A program made the position numbers and the translations under genes. The notes below the pieces were generated by a model. The model saw nothing but the letters and a program-made list of their open reading frames with translations, made no database searches and was not told where the DNA came from. A DNA stretch of 64,000 nt. It comes from Lunularia cruciata (Eukaryota; Streptophyta; Marchantiopsida; Lunulariales; Lunulariaceae). The stretch is from positions 31,992,001-32,056,000 of the forward strand of contig OX419760.1 of assembly GCA_948567375.1 (NCBI GenBank), written 5' to 3'. This document shows, in pieces, positions 44,660 to 57,251 of the stretch (positions within the stretch are counted from its first letter, which is position 1; every line of letters starts with the position of its first letter).

Positions 44660-46960
44660 AAGAATTCTCCTTGATTGTGCATAGACAGTCTTGCACAGCA
44701 TGGAGTTGCAGAAAGGTTGAATAGGACATTGGTGGACAAAGTGTTGGCAATGCTCCACATTCCCAACATGAAAGCCAGAGAGAAAGTTTTGGGGTGTTGA
44801 AAGTTTCTTAGAAATATTAGTGGGACCATAGCATTGCAAGGAAGAACTCCTGAGGAATGTTGGAGTGGTAAGATACCTAATCTTTCAGCTTTGAAAGTTT
44901 TTGGATGTCCTTTCTATATTCATATTCCCAAGGAGCAAAGGAGGAAGTTCGCAAAGAAGGCCGCGAGAATGCATTTTGTAGGATATGAAGAGGGAATGAA
45001 AGGATATCTTCTGGACAATCCTAAATCTGGACAGATCATCAAAAGTAGAGATGTACTCTTTGATGAATTGAGGATTTGGAGTGAGAACATTGATGAGTTG
45101 CAGAAGCAAGCTGATCAGTTTGATCAGCCTAATATATCTATCTTCCCAAGCTGCAGAGTCAATTTTACAGATTGACCATCAGAAGAGCAATCTCTACTTG
45201 AAGTTGATGGTTCACCAAAGGAGAGTCTGAAGGTGTACATAAGAAGGCCTAAACAGATGGTGGTATCTGATTTTGATACTACACAAGAGGACTCTCAAAA
45301 GTAGACTATAGATGCAAAATCTCTGAGTGAGATTCAAGAGATGACATGAAACTTCTGGACACATAGCCAAGAAGATCACAGAGAGATAGAAAACCTATTG
45401 ACAAACTTGGCTTTCTGTTAAAAGAGATGTTAGATGAGTTTTACATCTGTCATGAAGATCGTGATCCAAACACTTTACAGTAAGCTATGCTCAGACCAGA
45501 TTTGAGTCAATGGAAGTTGGCTGCAGCAGAAGAGAAGAAGTCTCTTTAGACTAATGGTACATGGGTACTAGCAGATTTACCACCAGGTAGGAAAGCAGTT
45601 GGTTGGAAATGGGTTTTCAGGGTCAAACATGGAGTTGAGAATGAAATCTTGGCGCTCAAGGCACGACTTGTTGCAAAGAGCTTCAATAAGAAAGCATTGA
45701 TAGATTATTCAAAAACTGTTGCCAGGTATGGATTGATCCGTATGCTTCTAGCTCTTGCAGCAAAGAGAGATTGGGAAGTGGAGCAGTTAGATGTGAAAAT
45801 AGCCTTTCTCAATGGAGATTTAAGAGAGACTATCTACATGGATGTTCCATATGGATATACTTAAGGCAAAGGAAAAGTATGTTTGTTTAAGAAGGCTTTA
45901 TATGGTCTTAAGGAAGCTCCTAGAGACCAATATGAGAAATCTAAACTCATATTTGAGAGAGCAAGATTTCAAACGAGCAGATTTTGACATGTGCATATAC
46001 TAGAGATGATATATACATAATTGTACATGTAGATGATCTATTACTGTTTGGGAACAGTGAATCTATCAAAGGAGTGATAGATTTCTTGTGCTCTGTTTTT
46101 TAGATGAGTATTCTTGGTCATGTAAAACTCGTTTTGGGAATCAAAGTGAGCAGAGATAGAGAAGCAAGATGGATCCAAATCAATCAACCACAGTATGTGA
46201 GATCCATACTCGCTAAGTATCAAATGATAGAGGCGAATCTTATCTCTACACCTCTGATCTGGGTTGGAAGCATAGTAGAATCATAGACGAGGAGGTGAAT
46301 CACGGTGACAAAACCTTGTATCAAAGTGCTCTTGGTTCTCTAATGTTTATCATGGTCTGTACAGGACCAAATATATGTTATGCAGTGGGAGCACTAGCTA
46401 GATATACTAGCAACCTTGCACAAGTACATTGAAAAGGTATAAAGAGAGTATTCAAGTACATAAAGGGTACTTAGAATGCATTCTTGGAGTACAAAAAGCA
46501 AGGGAACATAGTTGCTTCTACAATTGAAGCATATATAGATGCTAGTTGGGGAGATGATGCAAAGAACAACATATCAACTAGTGGATATGTAATCATGCTT
46601 AGTGGTAGAGCAATCAGCTGTTGTAGTAAACAACAAACATTTGTTGCATTGACTACTACTGAGGCAGAATTTATGGCTGCCCCAAATGTTACTCAAGAAG
46701 TCATCTGGAATAGGAGATTTTCAAGGAGCTAGTTTTTGAGCAAGAAAGTCCTACTACATTGTATTGTGACAATATAGGAAGTATAACACTCAACCAAAAT
46801 CTTGTACATCACCCAAGGACTGAGCACATTGAGATTAGAAGAAGGTTTGTAAAGTAGAAAGAAAAGAGAATGTTGTGAAGTTAGTTTATTGTCCTACATA
46901 GGATATAACAGCAGTTGTGTTTACAACAACACTACCTAAAGATAAACACATAAAATGTGC
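44660..46960 (+). pseudogene. Copia pol remnant (integrase C-half, RT, RNase H)
   Basis: Starts inside integrase (GVAERLNRTLVDKVLAML, about 44,702-44,755), continues with TPEECWSGKIPNLSALKVFG and MHFVGYEEG (44,834-45,175). RT has KARLVAKSF and EVEQLDVKIAFLNGDL (45,649-45,864), and RNase H has ISTSGYVIMLSGRAISC with TTEAEFMAA (46,484-46,732). Gag, protease and the N-terminal half of integrase are absent from this strand. Stops and frameshifts occur throughout. A 3' LTR follows at about 46,975. Confidence 0.9.
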
Positions 46961-46974
46961 AGTAGAATGAGAAT

Positions 46975-47200
46975 TGTTTTAAATTTTCATTAAGTGGGAT
47001 TGTAAATTTAGTTAATCTCTAGTTTAGTAACTATTTTATTTTTAAGACTTTGATAGTTTTCTTGAGAGTTTTAAATATTTGATTAGGGTGACATAGAGAC
47101 ACAATCCTAATTAGGGTTGTGCAAAGTAACTCCCTAGGGCATACTTAGGTGTATATATATGTGTGTTCTCAATTTTCTCGGAGGCCTGTATACCATAGTG
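46975..47200 (+). repeat. Copia LTR following pol remnant
   Basis: Inverted relative to the LTR at 44,322-44,645: its reverse complement matches from the TTAATCTC region through the CCCTAGGG-type region. Matching ends near 47,190 at TTCTCAAT, after which the sequence is unrelated to the other copies. Confidence 0.78.
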
Positions 47201-48324
47201 TTATTTGGGAGTCCTTCTTGACTTCTGAATTCATATATATACTGTATACTTCACCTTCACCTTCATTCACTTCACCTCTGCTTTTCCCGCTTCAGTTGAC
47301 TCATCCCCTTCCAGTGCAGCGCTGAAGTGTTTTTGCTCCACTCTCGTATCACTAGGGAACCTTTGCTTGACTCTTTCCCATTGTTGTGTCCTGGACTTTC
47401 TCTCTACTAATGAATGTTTGTGATTTCAGGGATCCATCAGGTATGTCTCGATTTCTTCCCTCATCTTACTCATGTGGATTCTTTTCTTTCTGGACTGATC
47501 CTCATTATGCGTCTAAGACTCCAGCGCTTAAGTGCATGCCTGCACTTTTGCTTGCCCTTGCTTTCCACACTTCCACTCCTGTTCTTTTTGACATTCCCAT
47601 TACTTTTGAGCGACACTTTAGGGGAGCAACCAAGTTTTCCTTGGCACTCGTGAGTTTTTGAGCAGAAACTCGGTATGAGGGGTATTGACAATTGCTCAGC
47701 TACTTCGGCACTACGTGAGGCACTGATGAAGTCACAGGTGTTTTCGTGAAGGTTTACTATGGCCGCCTTTTGCTTCCCCTTTGCTGTTTAGCATCTCAGG
47801 ATTCAAGGGTCCATAGCGCTTGTTGTGATATACTTTATATCCTGTCCTTTTTTGCTTTGCTCTCGTTACCCTGTTACATTTAGATAGGTTTCTGCAGCCA
47901 TACAATCCTAGAGCTCTCGCATTGTTCCACTCCTCCATTCCCCAACTAATTTCCTCTCTATTCCTTCGCTCTTTGCCTGATTCATTGGACCTCTTGTGTA
48001 TACAGTGTTCCTACTCGGCTCCAGCCCACATTTTTTATTTTTATCGTTCACACACTGCTTACGGGCAGTCTTTTATGTAGCGTTACCTATTTCTCGCAGT
48101 TGTTTGTATAGAGTTCTCGATTTCATGGTGGTTTACTAGTCTGTTAGCCATATGTTATTCTCAATTTGTTTCAATCATGCCTTTGCTTCAAGTTACATTT
48201 GATGCATTTTACCTTATGGATTTCTCACTATTCTAGCATTGTCAATTATGTACATCTTGCTTATCAATCATTTGCACCTCATGAGTTTTGGATAACCCGT
48301 TCCCAAAACGGAATCTGTTCTCGT
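47201..48324. other. Unassigned sequence between copia fragments
   Basis: Pyrimidine-rich on the plus strand, with short open frames but no recognisable domain. It separates two plus-strand pieces of copia LTR (ending 47,190 and starting about 48,325), so it may be an insertion into the LTR or a divergent U5 plus host DNA. Confidence 0.45.
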
Positions 48325-48592
48325 ATACCTATATATGTGTGTTCTCAATGTTTGTTTCAATAAGTTCCTTCTACAAGGGTGATTTTGCTGTCTAATATCA
48401 TCTTAGGTGTGTTTCGTGTTACTTCAATATTGGAGGTTACTAGTGTTACGGGAGTGAACCTGTTTGTTGCTTGTGAGCTATGATACAAAGAGAGAGGTCT
48501 AGCATTGCAATAGTGATGTCTGATACATTAGAGATAAACGTGAATGATAGATCTTTTACATCAAAGAGCAGGAAGCATGGTTCTTCTTCTCG
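48325..48592 (+). mobile_element. Copia-family LTR end, leader and gag start (plus arm)
   Basis: Matches the reverse complement of 48,950-49,240: LTR end (TATATGTGTGTTCTCAATG), leader, and gag start near ATGTCTGATACATTAG. It breaks off at about 48,592, where minus-strand gag begins, forming an inverted junction. Confidence 0.78.
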
Positions 48593-49576
48593 CAGTTTCT
48601 TGTTCCACATCCTATCCCAAATCCTATTGGAACTTTTCAACCTCTCACTAGAGTAAAAATTCTTGAGTTTGTGCCAAATCTCCCAACTCCAAACATAAGT
48701 GTCTATTAGGTCTTTGACGGGGTCTTGCATAGCCCTTAGCAAAATCTCCTAGTAGTAGAGTGTTTGATTCTTTCCTCTTTGTTGGACTCAAGCTCATCTA
48801 TATCATAAGTTTCTAATGCCAAGTCTAAACAGTATTGTCTAAGATACACTCCACATCCAAAGTCCAAGCTTTGTAGATAGAGTTTCCTAGTTTCTCTAGC
48901 TCTCTAAGTTCTCCTATCAACCCTAGTGATGATTGTTGGCCCATAACTTCATGAGAACCATATTTCCTGCTCTTTGATGTAGAACGTCTATCACTCCCTC
49001 TTATCTTTGACATATCAGACATCACAACTGCAATACTAGACCTCTCTTTTTGTATCACAACTCACAAGCAACAAACGGGTTCACTCATGCAATACTAATA
49101 GCCTCCAATACTGAAGTAGCATAGAACACCATTGAGATGATGTTATGCAGCTCAAGGCTTCACGAAATGCAAGAGGAAAATGTTGAGAGTCATCTTTGTA
49201 GAAAAACTTACTAAAATAAACATTGAGAACACATATATGTATATGCCCTAGGGAGTTGCTTTGCACAACCCTAATTAGAGCTATGCCCCCCCCCCCATCC
49301 CCTCCCCTCCCATCCCATCCCATCCCATTGCACTAATCAAATATTTAGCAAAATTCCGGAGAAAACTATCAAGGTCTTAAAAATAGAAAAGTTATTAAAC
49401 TAGAGATAAACTAAACTAACATAATCTACAAGGGACCAATTATTCTTGGCCCGGTACACTAATCTAATATTCAGCAAAACTCTAGAGAAAACTATCAAGG
49501 TCTTAAAAATAGAGAAGTTATTAAACTAGAAATAAACTAAACTAACATAATCTATTAGGGATCAATTATTCTGGGG
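48593..49576 (-). mobile_element. Copia-family 5' fragment: LTR, leader and gag (minus arm)
   Basis: On the minus strand: LTR (about 49,174-49,576), leader, gag start near 49,015, and a gag segment DTYVWSWEIWHKLKNFYSSE at about 48,640-48,705, the conserved capsid stretch of copia gag. A C-run with CCCAT repeats (49,285-49,327) and a 126-base tandem duplication (49,333-49,576) lie within the LTR. Confidence 0.8.
49333..49576. repeat. 126-base tandem duplication in copia LTR
   Basis: Period 126, anchored by GAAAACTATCAAGGTCTTAA at 49,361 and 49,487. The two copies differ at scattered positions. Confidence 0.88.
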
Positions 49577-52500
49577 CAAAGTAGAAAAGATGATACATTT
49601 GCAAAAGAATGGAATTTATTGGTCCAAACTTTGAATCTATGTTTCCATCGATGGAGTTGTAAGATTTAGAGGAGTCCTCATCGGATCCAACATTCTTTTT
49701 GTGGTCTAAAATATGTCTTGACTGCCGTAGTCAAGAGAAATTGGTCACTTGGCAGAGTAGAATTTCTTCGCTCTCTCTGTACTCTACATACAATTGTAGC
49801 AAAAAGACATGTTGTAGAGGAGGACCTTAAACCATCTTTGAAGATGAATGTTTGATTTCACAGCAGAAAAGGACGTCCGATTTACAATCCGACGGAAATT
49901 CCAGCAATAGGAAAATACTTTACAGTTTATTCATTGTTATGCTCGAGAAACTCAATTTACTGGCTTTCAACTCAATCAACATCAGAAGTTTTCTCCATGA
50001 AGAAGCTTGTCAACACACTTCCATCACTACAAGAAACTTACCCCAATGAAGGAGACAGAAGAGACATATGGGGTTGCTCTCTAGATTTTGTTTACAGTTT
50101 TTGACTTCACGTTGATAAGTTTTGTGTATAATCAGGTATGAGAAGTCCATGGGAAAACCCTCCTATTGAAACTCCATGCAAAGCTACAACAGTTGGAGCT
50201 TCAGGCAATAGCAATCATTGATCTTCAGATCAGATTTTGTCCATGTTTCTTTGCTCAACCATGTACCTCCAAACCTACATGTGTACTAAATTATAGGGTT
50301 AGACAAACATCTTTGCGTTCACTCAAACAACTTGAACTTTTTAACTTTCATCCCTTTTGTCATGTCATAGTTCTACTTCCAGGAAAATGGTTCTTCTCCC
50401 AAAGAACTCGGAAGTTCTACGTTTTGTTGCAATGTAAAGGGTCTAACCCGAATATACCCTTGTCTCTAACACGATGCATTCTGAACAATGAGTCACAATG
50501 GGAAACATTTACTTACTATTTACCCTTTATGATCCAGAAACCTTTTAGCGATGAAGTTGGTCTACTCTTTTACTTTAAAGTTGTATGGTATAACTTGGAA
50601 ACACGATAAATTCGTCAAGAACATACATCTGTTCTCCCAGTTATAGTTTTCGAGCTCTGGTTACTAGTACTATACTTCACTAATGCACCATTCTATTTAA
50701 AAATCCATCATCTGAAAGTTGAGAAGTATTCTATGGGATGTTAAAAGGATAAACAGCAGACTTCAATCTGATGAAAGGAAGTGCAAGAAACCACCATGCC
50801 AGCGGACAACACGTCGATCATGGATATGTCTAGCGAAGCATGTTCTACACTTGAAGACTATTGTCACAACGGCATTAGTCTACAAGTTCGGGTAAAGTTC
50901 GATAATCCAAGGTATAAGGTGTCAGAAATTTCTTGTCATTTTTCGTGCTTGTTACAACAACATTGAATGGTATTCTCTACTATAGTAAAACGCATGTAGA
51001 TATATGATTAGCAAGTGTATAGATAACTTTTACAAATAAGCAAGACTGCATTATCCCTGGAGATGATGACATCAGAAATCGACAGATCTAAAATATTCCC
51101 AATGAACTTCATCTCTTTGAATTAGTGAATGCATTCAATACGATATGTTGCCAATGAATCCATGAAGTAAGAGTTAAAGGCATCATTAACCATTTCATTC
51201 CCATAAAAGCCAAGATCAGATGGACATCCGTTTGCTATTAAACTTTTCTATTACGAAGGCTCTAATAGATGAGTGTATTCATTGTTACATCCGTACATTA
51301 CCGAAGGCTCAATGTCGATGAGTTTATGGCGAAGAATAGATGGTTACACACAGAACTGAATGGTTTAGTTACTGTGTTGTTAGTGTCGTAATCTGAAATG
51401 AGAATCCATGAGATGATGATGGAACTACTGTATTCTCCGTTTCACGGATGTTTTACTCAATCTGTGTCAAACCGATACGTTAGCATGGACGGAGATTATC
51501 AAACGATTTATGCACACGATGTTTCCAGGTGAAAAAAGGGAATGCAATAGAAAGCTTTCTCTTAGACAGAAATATGATAGAGAATTACTAGATGCCATGG
51601 ACTATAATCATAATCGTCTCTTCAAAACACCGGTGATTGCTCTCTCATGCTCCCCCTCTTTCTTACAAGAACGCTTTGAAACATCATGCCCGAAGAATAT
51701 TATTGTGATTTTCTAGGAAAGAACATGGCAGAGTGGGCATATTTCCCTCAAATACGAAGTCACACATGAAAGTCCATAAGCAGGCCTAACTCAGAATGTC
51801 GGTTTCGTTAATCACCGACATCGATCCCTGGGCCAAGAGGGATTGAGCGGTCGATTTATTGTAGAGTCGGAGGTTAGTGGCACATTGGGCCTGGACAAAC
51901 ATAGACCCACATCCGTCCTGGTCATGTGGATGGTTCCTGGACTTGGTCAAGAGTCCATGGGTCCATGGATCCATGGATCCATGGAGCTTCTGTAGTTTGA
52001 ACAGATAAATGATGGCTACATTTCTTCTACGTGGAAGGCGGTGACTTCTGGGATCTGGCACTCTACCAGTTCTAATTGGCAACGTGACAGACATGTACAG
52101 TAGTGAGTCTCGAAATACACCAAGGGAAGGGATCCAGTCATTACTAGATTCATAACCCCTTGTATTCATCAGTTCTGCAAGTCTTTCCAAGGCTCGAGAG
52201 GAGTACAGTACAGTTTCTACTTCGATCATTTCGTCTAAGTTTATTACCAAACTGCGGACACACCCGCAATTGACGAGCCAATCAGTACAGTACGAAGTCC
52301 GGCAATGGAGCACTGTAGCTTACACGACATGATGTTATAGGGTACACGTACTGTGAACCTGCAATCAAGAGGATTCGGCAAAAAGATTTTCAGTTACCTA
52401 TTGAGCTTATTGAACCTTCTGTTATTGGAATGCAGATGGCGACAGATTTAATTAGAGTGAAATCACTTTGCTCCTATGGAGAGGATGGCATACCCAATCA

Positions 52501-55500
52501 GGCGGTGGAGGTGTTTATTTGGAGTCAACAGTTGTGTCCTCACCTTGATGGATCTTGCACCACTGTTGGATCAGGGAAGAGAAATGTTCACTTGAATTCC
52601 GGAGTACATGTTCACAATGAAGCATATGCGTAACCCGATTAGGAGTTGCAAGTGTTCGCTCTCCGATGCAGCTCAGTCCAGTTGAGTCAGCTTTGAGCAA
52701 CCATGTATCCACCTAGTCCGAAAGGCGAAAAGACATTTTCTCCATTCCACACCACACCGTTAGTCATGATCAGACAAAGCTACTTAACGCATACATCCTC
52801 TAGTCTCATCTCGAGTAATTGTAAATTTCTACTCACCACAGGAATTGCAAGATACACAGGCTAGGATGGACAAAGTAACGGGATGAAAATCACTGCCTGA
52901 ATTCGTACAACAGTGGACAGACGATATAAAATGCTTCACGGAAATTCACAAATGCATATTAAGTTTCCCAAAGCTTCTTCCAGCCTCCACAGGCATAAAG
53001 TGCAAGGTGGGTGACGTTTATCAACAACATCTTGAATTGCGAGTAGGTACCATACTTGCAGCTGATTCCTGGTCATGAAAATTTCCGAAGCTCGTCAGCT
53101 CCGTCGACATTCTTTCCATAGACGAAATTCTCCACAGTCAAGCAAGAGAAATCAATACAAGAGCAATCTTCTTGATGGAGCACGCTGGCCGTGCGCCATG
53201 ATGGAGCTCAGTCGCGTTTCCAAAGCATGTAATACTACTAGGAGAAAGTATAGAAGTGTTTACAAACTAGTAATTCCGATTGCCAACAACGAGTAGAAAG
53301 GTATGTGGCATTCGAACAAGTTACGGCCACTCCCGAGTAAAGCATACTAAATATCCCTGTAGACTTCAATTACCGTCGAGAGCTTAATCAGCAATAGTGC
53401 TTTCATGCACCCAATCACATGATGCATGAAGACTGTGGCTCAAGCTCTCCAATTCTCAATATCTACCCCAGGAAAGTATAATGATCATGATGAAGAAATT
53501 CAAATTGTTGTCGGTTCGCCAGTGATAGTATTTTTGCAGAGTCGTCAACTAGTCTCCTCCCTGTTTGTCCAGGATACATAGACACGCGGACCGAGGGGTT
53601 TGGAAAATCAAGCCGTTATCTGTGTTCATGAACGTATGGCACATGAACACGCAAATGGTGATGGAAGGTTTCCTGTGTAATCTCCCCATGTCTTGCTCCT
53701 TCTAAAAGCGTCTCTCCCGCTGATGCCGTCATGGAAAGTTCTACCTCAAGGACAACTGCAATCCCGGGTATACACAGTCGAATTCAACGACCGATAGCTA
53801 GAATGTAATGCCTACTCATACATAATATTACTTTCTGCCTTCTCGTACAGTATTCGCTGCTATGAAGTCAGCTAACGGTGTTGATGCTGGGCCCCTGACG
53901 GAAGCGTGGAACCTTCGTCTTTATAAACTTTCTTGATACACTATGTGAGTTCTTCTACATCTGTCGAAAGATTGGTCATATTTATTATCCATGTAAACAT
54001 GGGTGCACAATGTCTGGTTCTCCGTACCTATATGGTTACAAGTGGCATGTACAAGAGTCAAGCGTGAAGTACGCAATCCTTCTAAATTTATGGATTCCTC
54101 AATAGCTTTTCTATGTTTCACAGAGACCAAAGAGAGACTGTCGCGTAAAGCCGTTGTTTCTATTTCTGTGAAGATATAGTGGAAGCCAATTGAGTACCTT
54201 AGACAGCAAAAGCTTATATTACGTTTCTTCACGCATTTGCAAGTGCAACTCCAACTCCGAATCGGACCTTTGCTCTACGGACAGGAACGCAGCTTAATTT
54301 GCCAACAACCAGCAACAACCATCCGTATATTCCCAGTCAAAATCTACAGAAGTGGCCATGAATCAGAATATAAGCCTTTGAGCTTAGACGTCAACTGCAC
54401 ATTCAACTTTAAGCAACGGCTCTTAGACTTAAATCAGCAAATAGAGTCTGTGTTACGGTAACTCTAAGATCAAATCGCACAATTTCTGGACGTCATATTG
54501 GTGATAGTCGACCCGTCCACAACTGTACTGTTGAGGCCAGATTGATGAACGTTTTATTAATCCTCGAATCTCAGAGAGGGAAGGCAGTGAGATCTGCCGC
54601 AAATTAGATACCTCATCTAGATCTGCATGGGACTTTCTCCCGTGCCTGCACCGCGGTTCTCCGTGGCGCAGGTCAATTTCTGATCATTGTCGAATTGAAA
54701 TCCAGCGTCTTTCCATCTCCTGATCTGCACTGGCTCTTACATCTGGAATTCTTTTCCAGACATTCGCTATCACCTAACGCCCCCATCTTTCGGGCTTGCG
54801 TTCAAATTGTTTACCGATCTGAAATGAGAAGTTGTCTGGAATTCGGTGTGGTCCAGTGAGTTGTTGGGCCGATAAATATTCCACTGACGACATAACGGAC
54901 ATTACCTGATCTTGTGCTAGACTTGTACTATGATCTTGCCCGGTTTTTCTGTTCGAATCATTCCCGCAAGTACGAGGATGGACAAATTGCCTGTTGCGAG
55001 ATACACACGTCGCAAGTTTAGTGAACGCGGCTCCGTTGGATCGTCGAATCCATTATCAACGAGACAATGATAAACCAAAGTGTCTGTTCCTCGATAACCC
55101 CCGGCTGTCATACACCCTCGCAATCGATTTGAATTTTAATGTATATGATGAGCGCGCTAGAGGTTTCAGATCACGGCATTTCGTACGAGCAAACAAACAG
55201 GAAGATGTTTCGGAGGACAACAAACACAGACGGTCAATCTCTTTATTGCCACACCATCTAACAGTCACAATACACGTGCACCGACAAGGGATACTTTAGT
55301 TTTCAGCTTGCGGACTGATAGTGGTTGTCGCTACTTTATCCATTCGCTTGTTGTTGATTGTGCTCCTCGTCTTTCGAGCTTCGCCTCCCATCAGCTCTGC
55401 CACTAGAATAAGAGTTTGCAATGCCGAAGTCGTGGGTATTACGAAGAAATGGCGACTGTCTCGTGTCTTCTCTTTTGTAGAGGAATAGATGGTTTAGTAG

Positions 55501-57251
55501 TTTCGAAAGACGTGCTAAACGATTCAGAGGAGCGACGATGCATGGGTGCAGACTTGTCAATTTCTTCGCTTGATGGTACGAATACAGTGAAAGTGCTCAG
55601 AAGAAGCGATCGAGTCCTTTGACGATCCGCATACGCACGGAATCCATGTGTCTAGCTTAGAGGTAGTCCACACTGTCACAGCCGACAATACAAGAATCTC
55701 TGATCATTCTGTCCACAATAAATTGTTTACAATCTTTAGTGTACAGTTCTTCACACATGAAGTCGTTACTCTTTGAGTGCACTCACTGTTCAACATGACG
55801 AAGGCCGCCCCACTGCGATCTGATTTTTCACTGATTTTCAGTAGGCGAAACATCTAATATTCCGATAGCGGTTAATTTGTTCCAAAGAACACAGAGTTGG
55901 CTGCAGCTTCAAATTTAGGTTTAAGGTATTGGCTGAATTGCAAAAGCATTTTCTTCCAGGTTCCTGATGGCTCTGCTTTTAGTTCTCGAGAATGCCTGAG
56001 CTTCAGGATGAAGAACTCTCAAAACACTCCGGCTAAGAATGCAGTGAGTTTACTTCAGCAGGATGTCGAAGTATGCCAGTCAAGAATTTATAAGCTCTAG
56101 ATCGAGGTTGATCCAATAGTCATGCTTCGTGACAATTGCACACGATTGAGAGTTGGGCAGAACATGACTTATCGGTTGTGACATAATCACAGTTTTCAGT
56201 CTACTGTCACCTTTGGAACAGAGGCATGCAGTTCGCCAAACCTATCCAAAGGAATCCGTTCACAGCCCTATCTGTTAACAATCGAAAAAATTCGCTGAAA
56301 TTGACGGTGGTCCGAGGATCTGTACTTCTCTGTCACTTCAGGGCAGCCTAAAGTTCGAACTCAGTTTCGGACTGCGACAGCGTAAAAAATATGCCAGAAA
56401 TACAATGTTCTCTGCGTTGTACCAGCTGCATCGCTTGGGTTTCTTTTACCTCCACGCCTAGAACAAATAATAACAATAACAAGTATTATCAGAAATGGAT
56501 CTTGAGAAACGGAGTTAGAGGCGGGTGAATAAAACTCTACTGCAAGACAAACAGAGCTTGGGCAAAGTTGATCAAGCCCAAACCGCTATTGGCTTCATAT
56601 GTGGCAACAGACAGCACTTAAAAAGCCCTGACTACATCGCTTAAAGATCTATATGAAAGATATGTAGAGTTGCAATTCCAAGTGACACGCGTTTGTATAA
56701 CTTCTTCCTTCAACGTTAGGGTAAAAGCACGGTAGAGCAGGACAACACTTGAGATTAGCTTGAAGCTCACACTTGCACTCTTGTAGTTGGAGACGACTTA
56801 CAGTTGACTTTAACAATTAACGGTCATAGAACATCCATCAAAAGACCAAAGACGCAACTGAACGAACCGCAAGGCGAAGGTAACCGAAGTCCACCTTCTA
56901 TTATATATGTTTGCCTGAAAGACTTACAAAGTGCATAGTGCGAATTCTAACCTGAGTGCCGTGTGATTTATAGCTAATGTTGCAACATCCACTCTGATGG
57001 GCGGCTGGTTGCTTCATTCTCAGGCCCTGAATTCTGATGAGCGGGTCCTCTCGACCTGCTTGAACTCTGAGCGAACAACCTGAACCCATGAAAAGCTCAG
57101 ACAACGAAATCTCAGTTTTATGGTAAGTTTGGGAGGAGGTATTACACCACCCGTTGGTCATATTAACGGTTTCACACGTGGTAATCTACTATCGAAGAAT
57201 AAAATTGAGAAATTAAATTAAAATCAAGCTTTGAATGTTATTGCAATTCCA
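49577..57251. other. 7.7-kb region without a recognised gene
   Basis: Mixed-composition DNA, less AT-rich than the transposon block. Open frames reach 147-175 codons (50,166-50,609; 51,786-52,313) but show no family motif, no splice-linked continuation and no decay pattern of known elements. A short GGATCCAT repeat lies at about 51,952-51,985. The segment nearest 57,251 is the 3' flank of the MADS-box gene. Confidence 0.5.

Noticed and set aside
49285-49330. CRISPR-like or telomere-like repeat
   Set aside because: It is a C-run with CCCAT units inside a copia LTR, without spacers.
50166-50609. 147-codon plus-strand open frame
   Set aside because: No motif or supporting context found.
51786-52313. 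175-codon minus-strand open frame
   Set aside because: No family motif, unclear start and no splice-linked exons; not better than chance for this composition.
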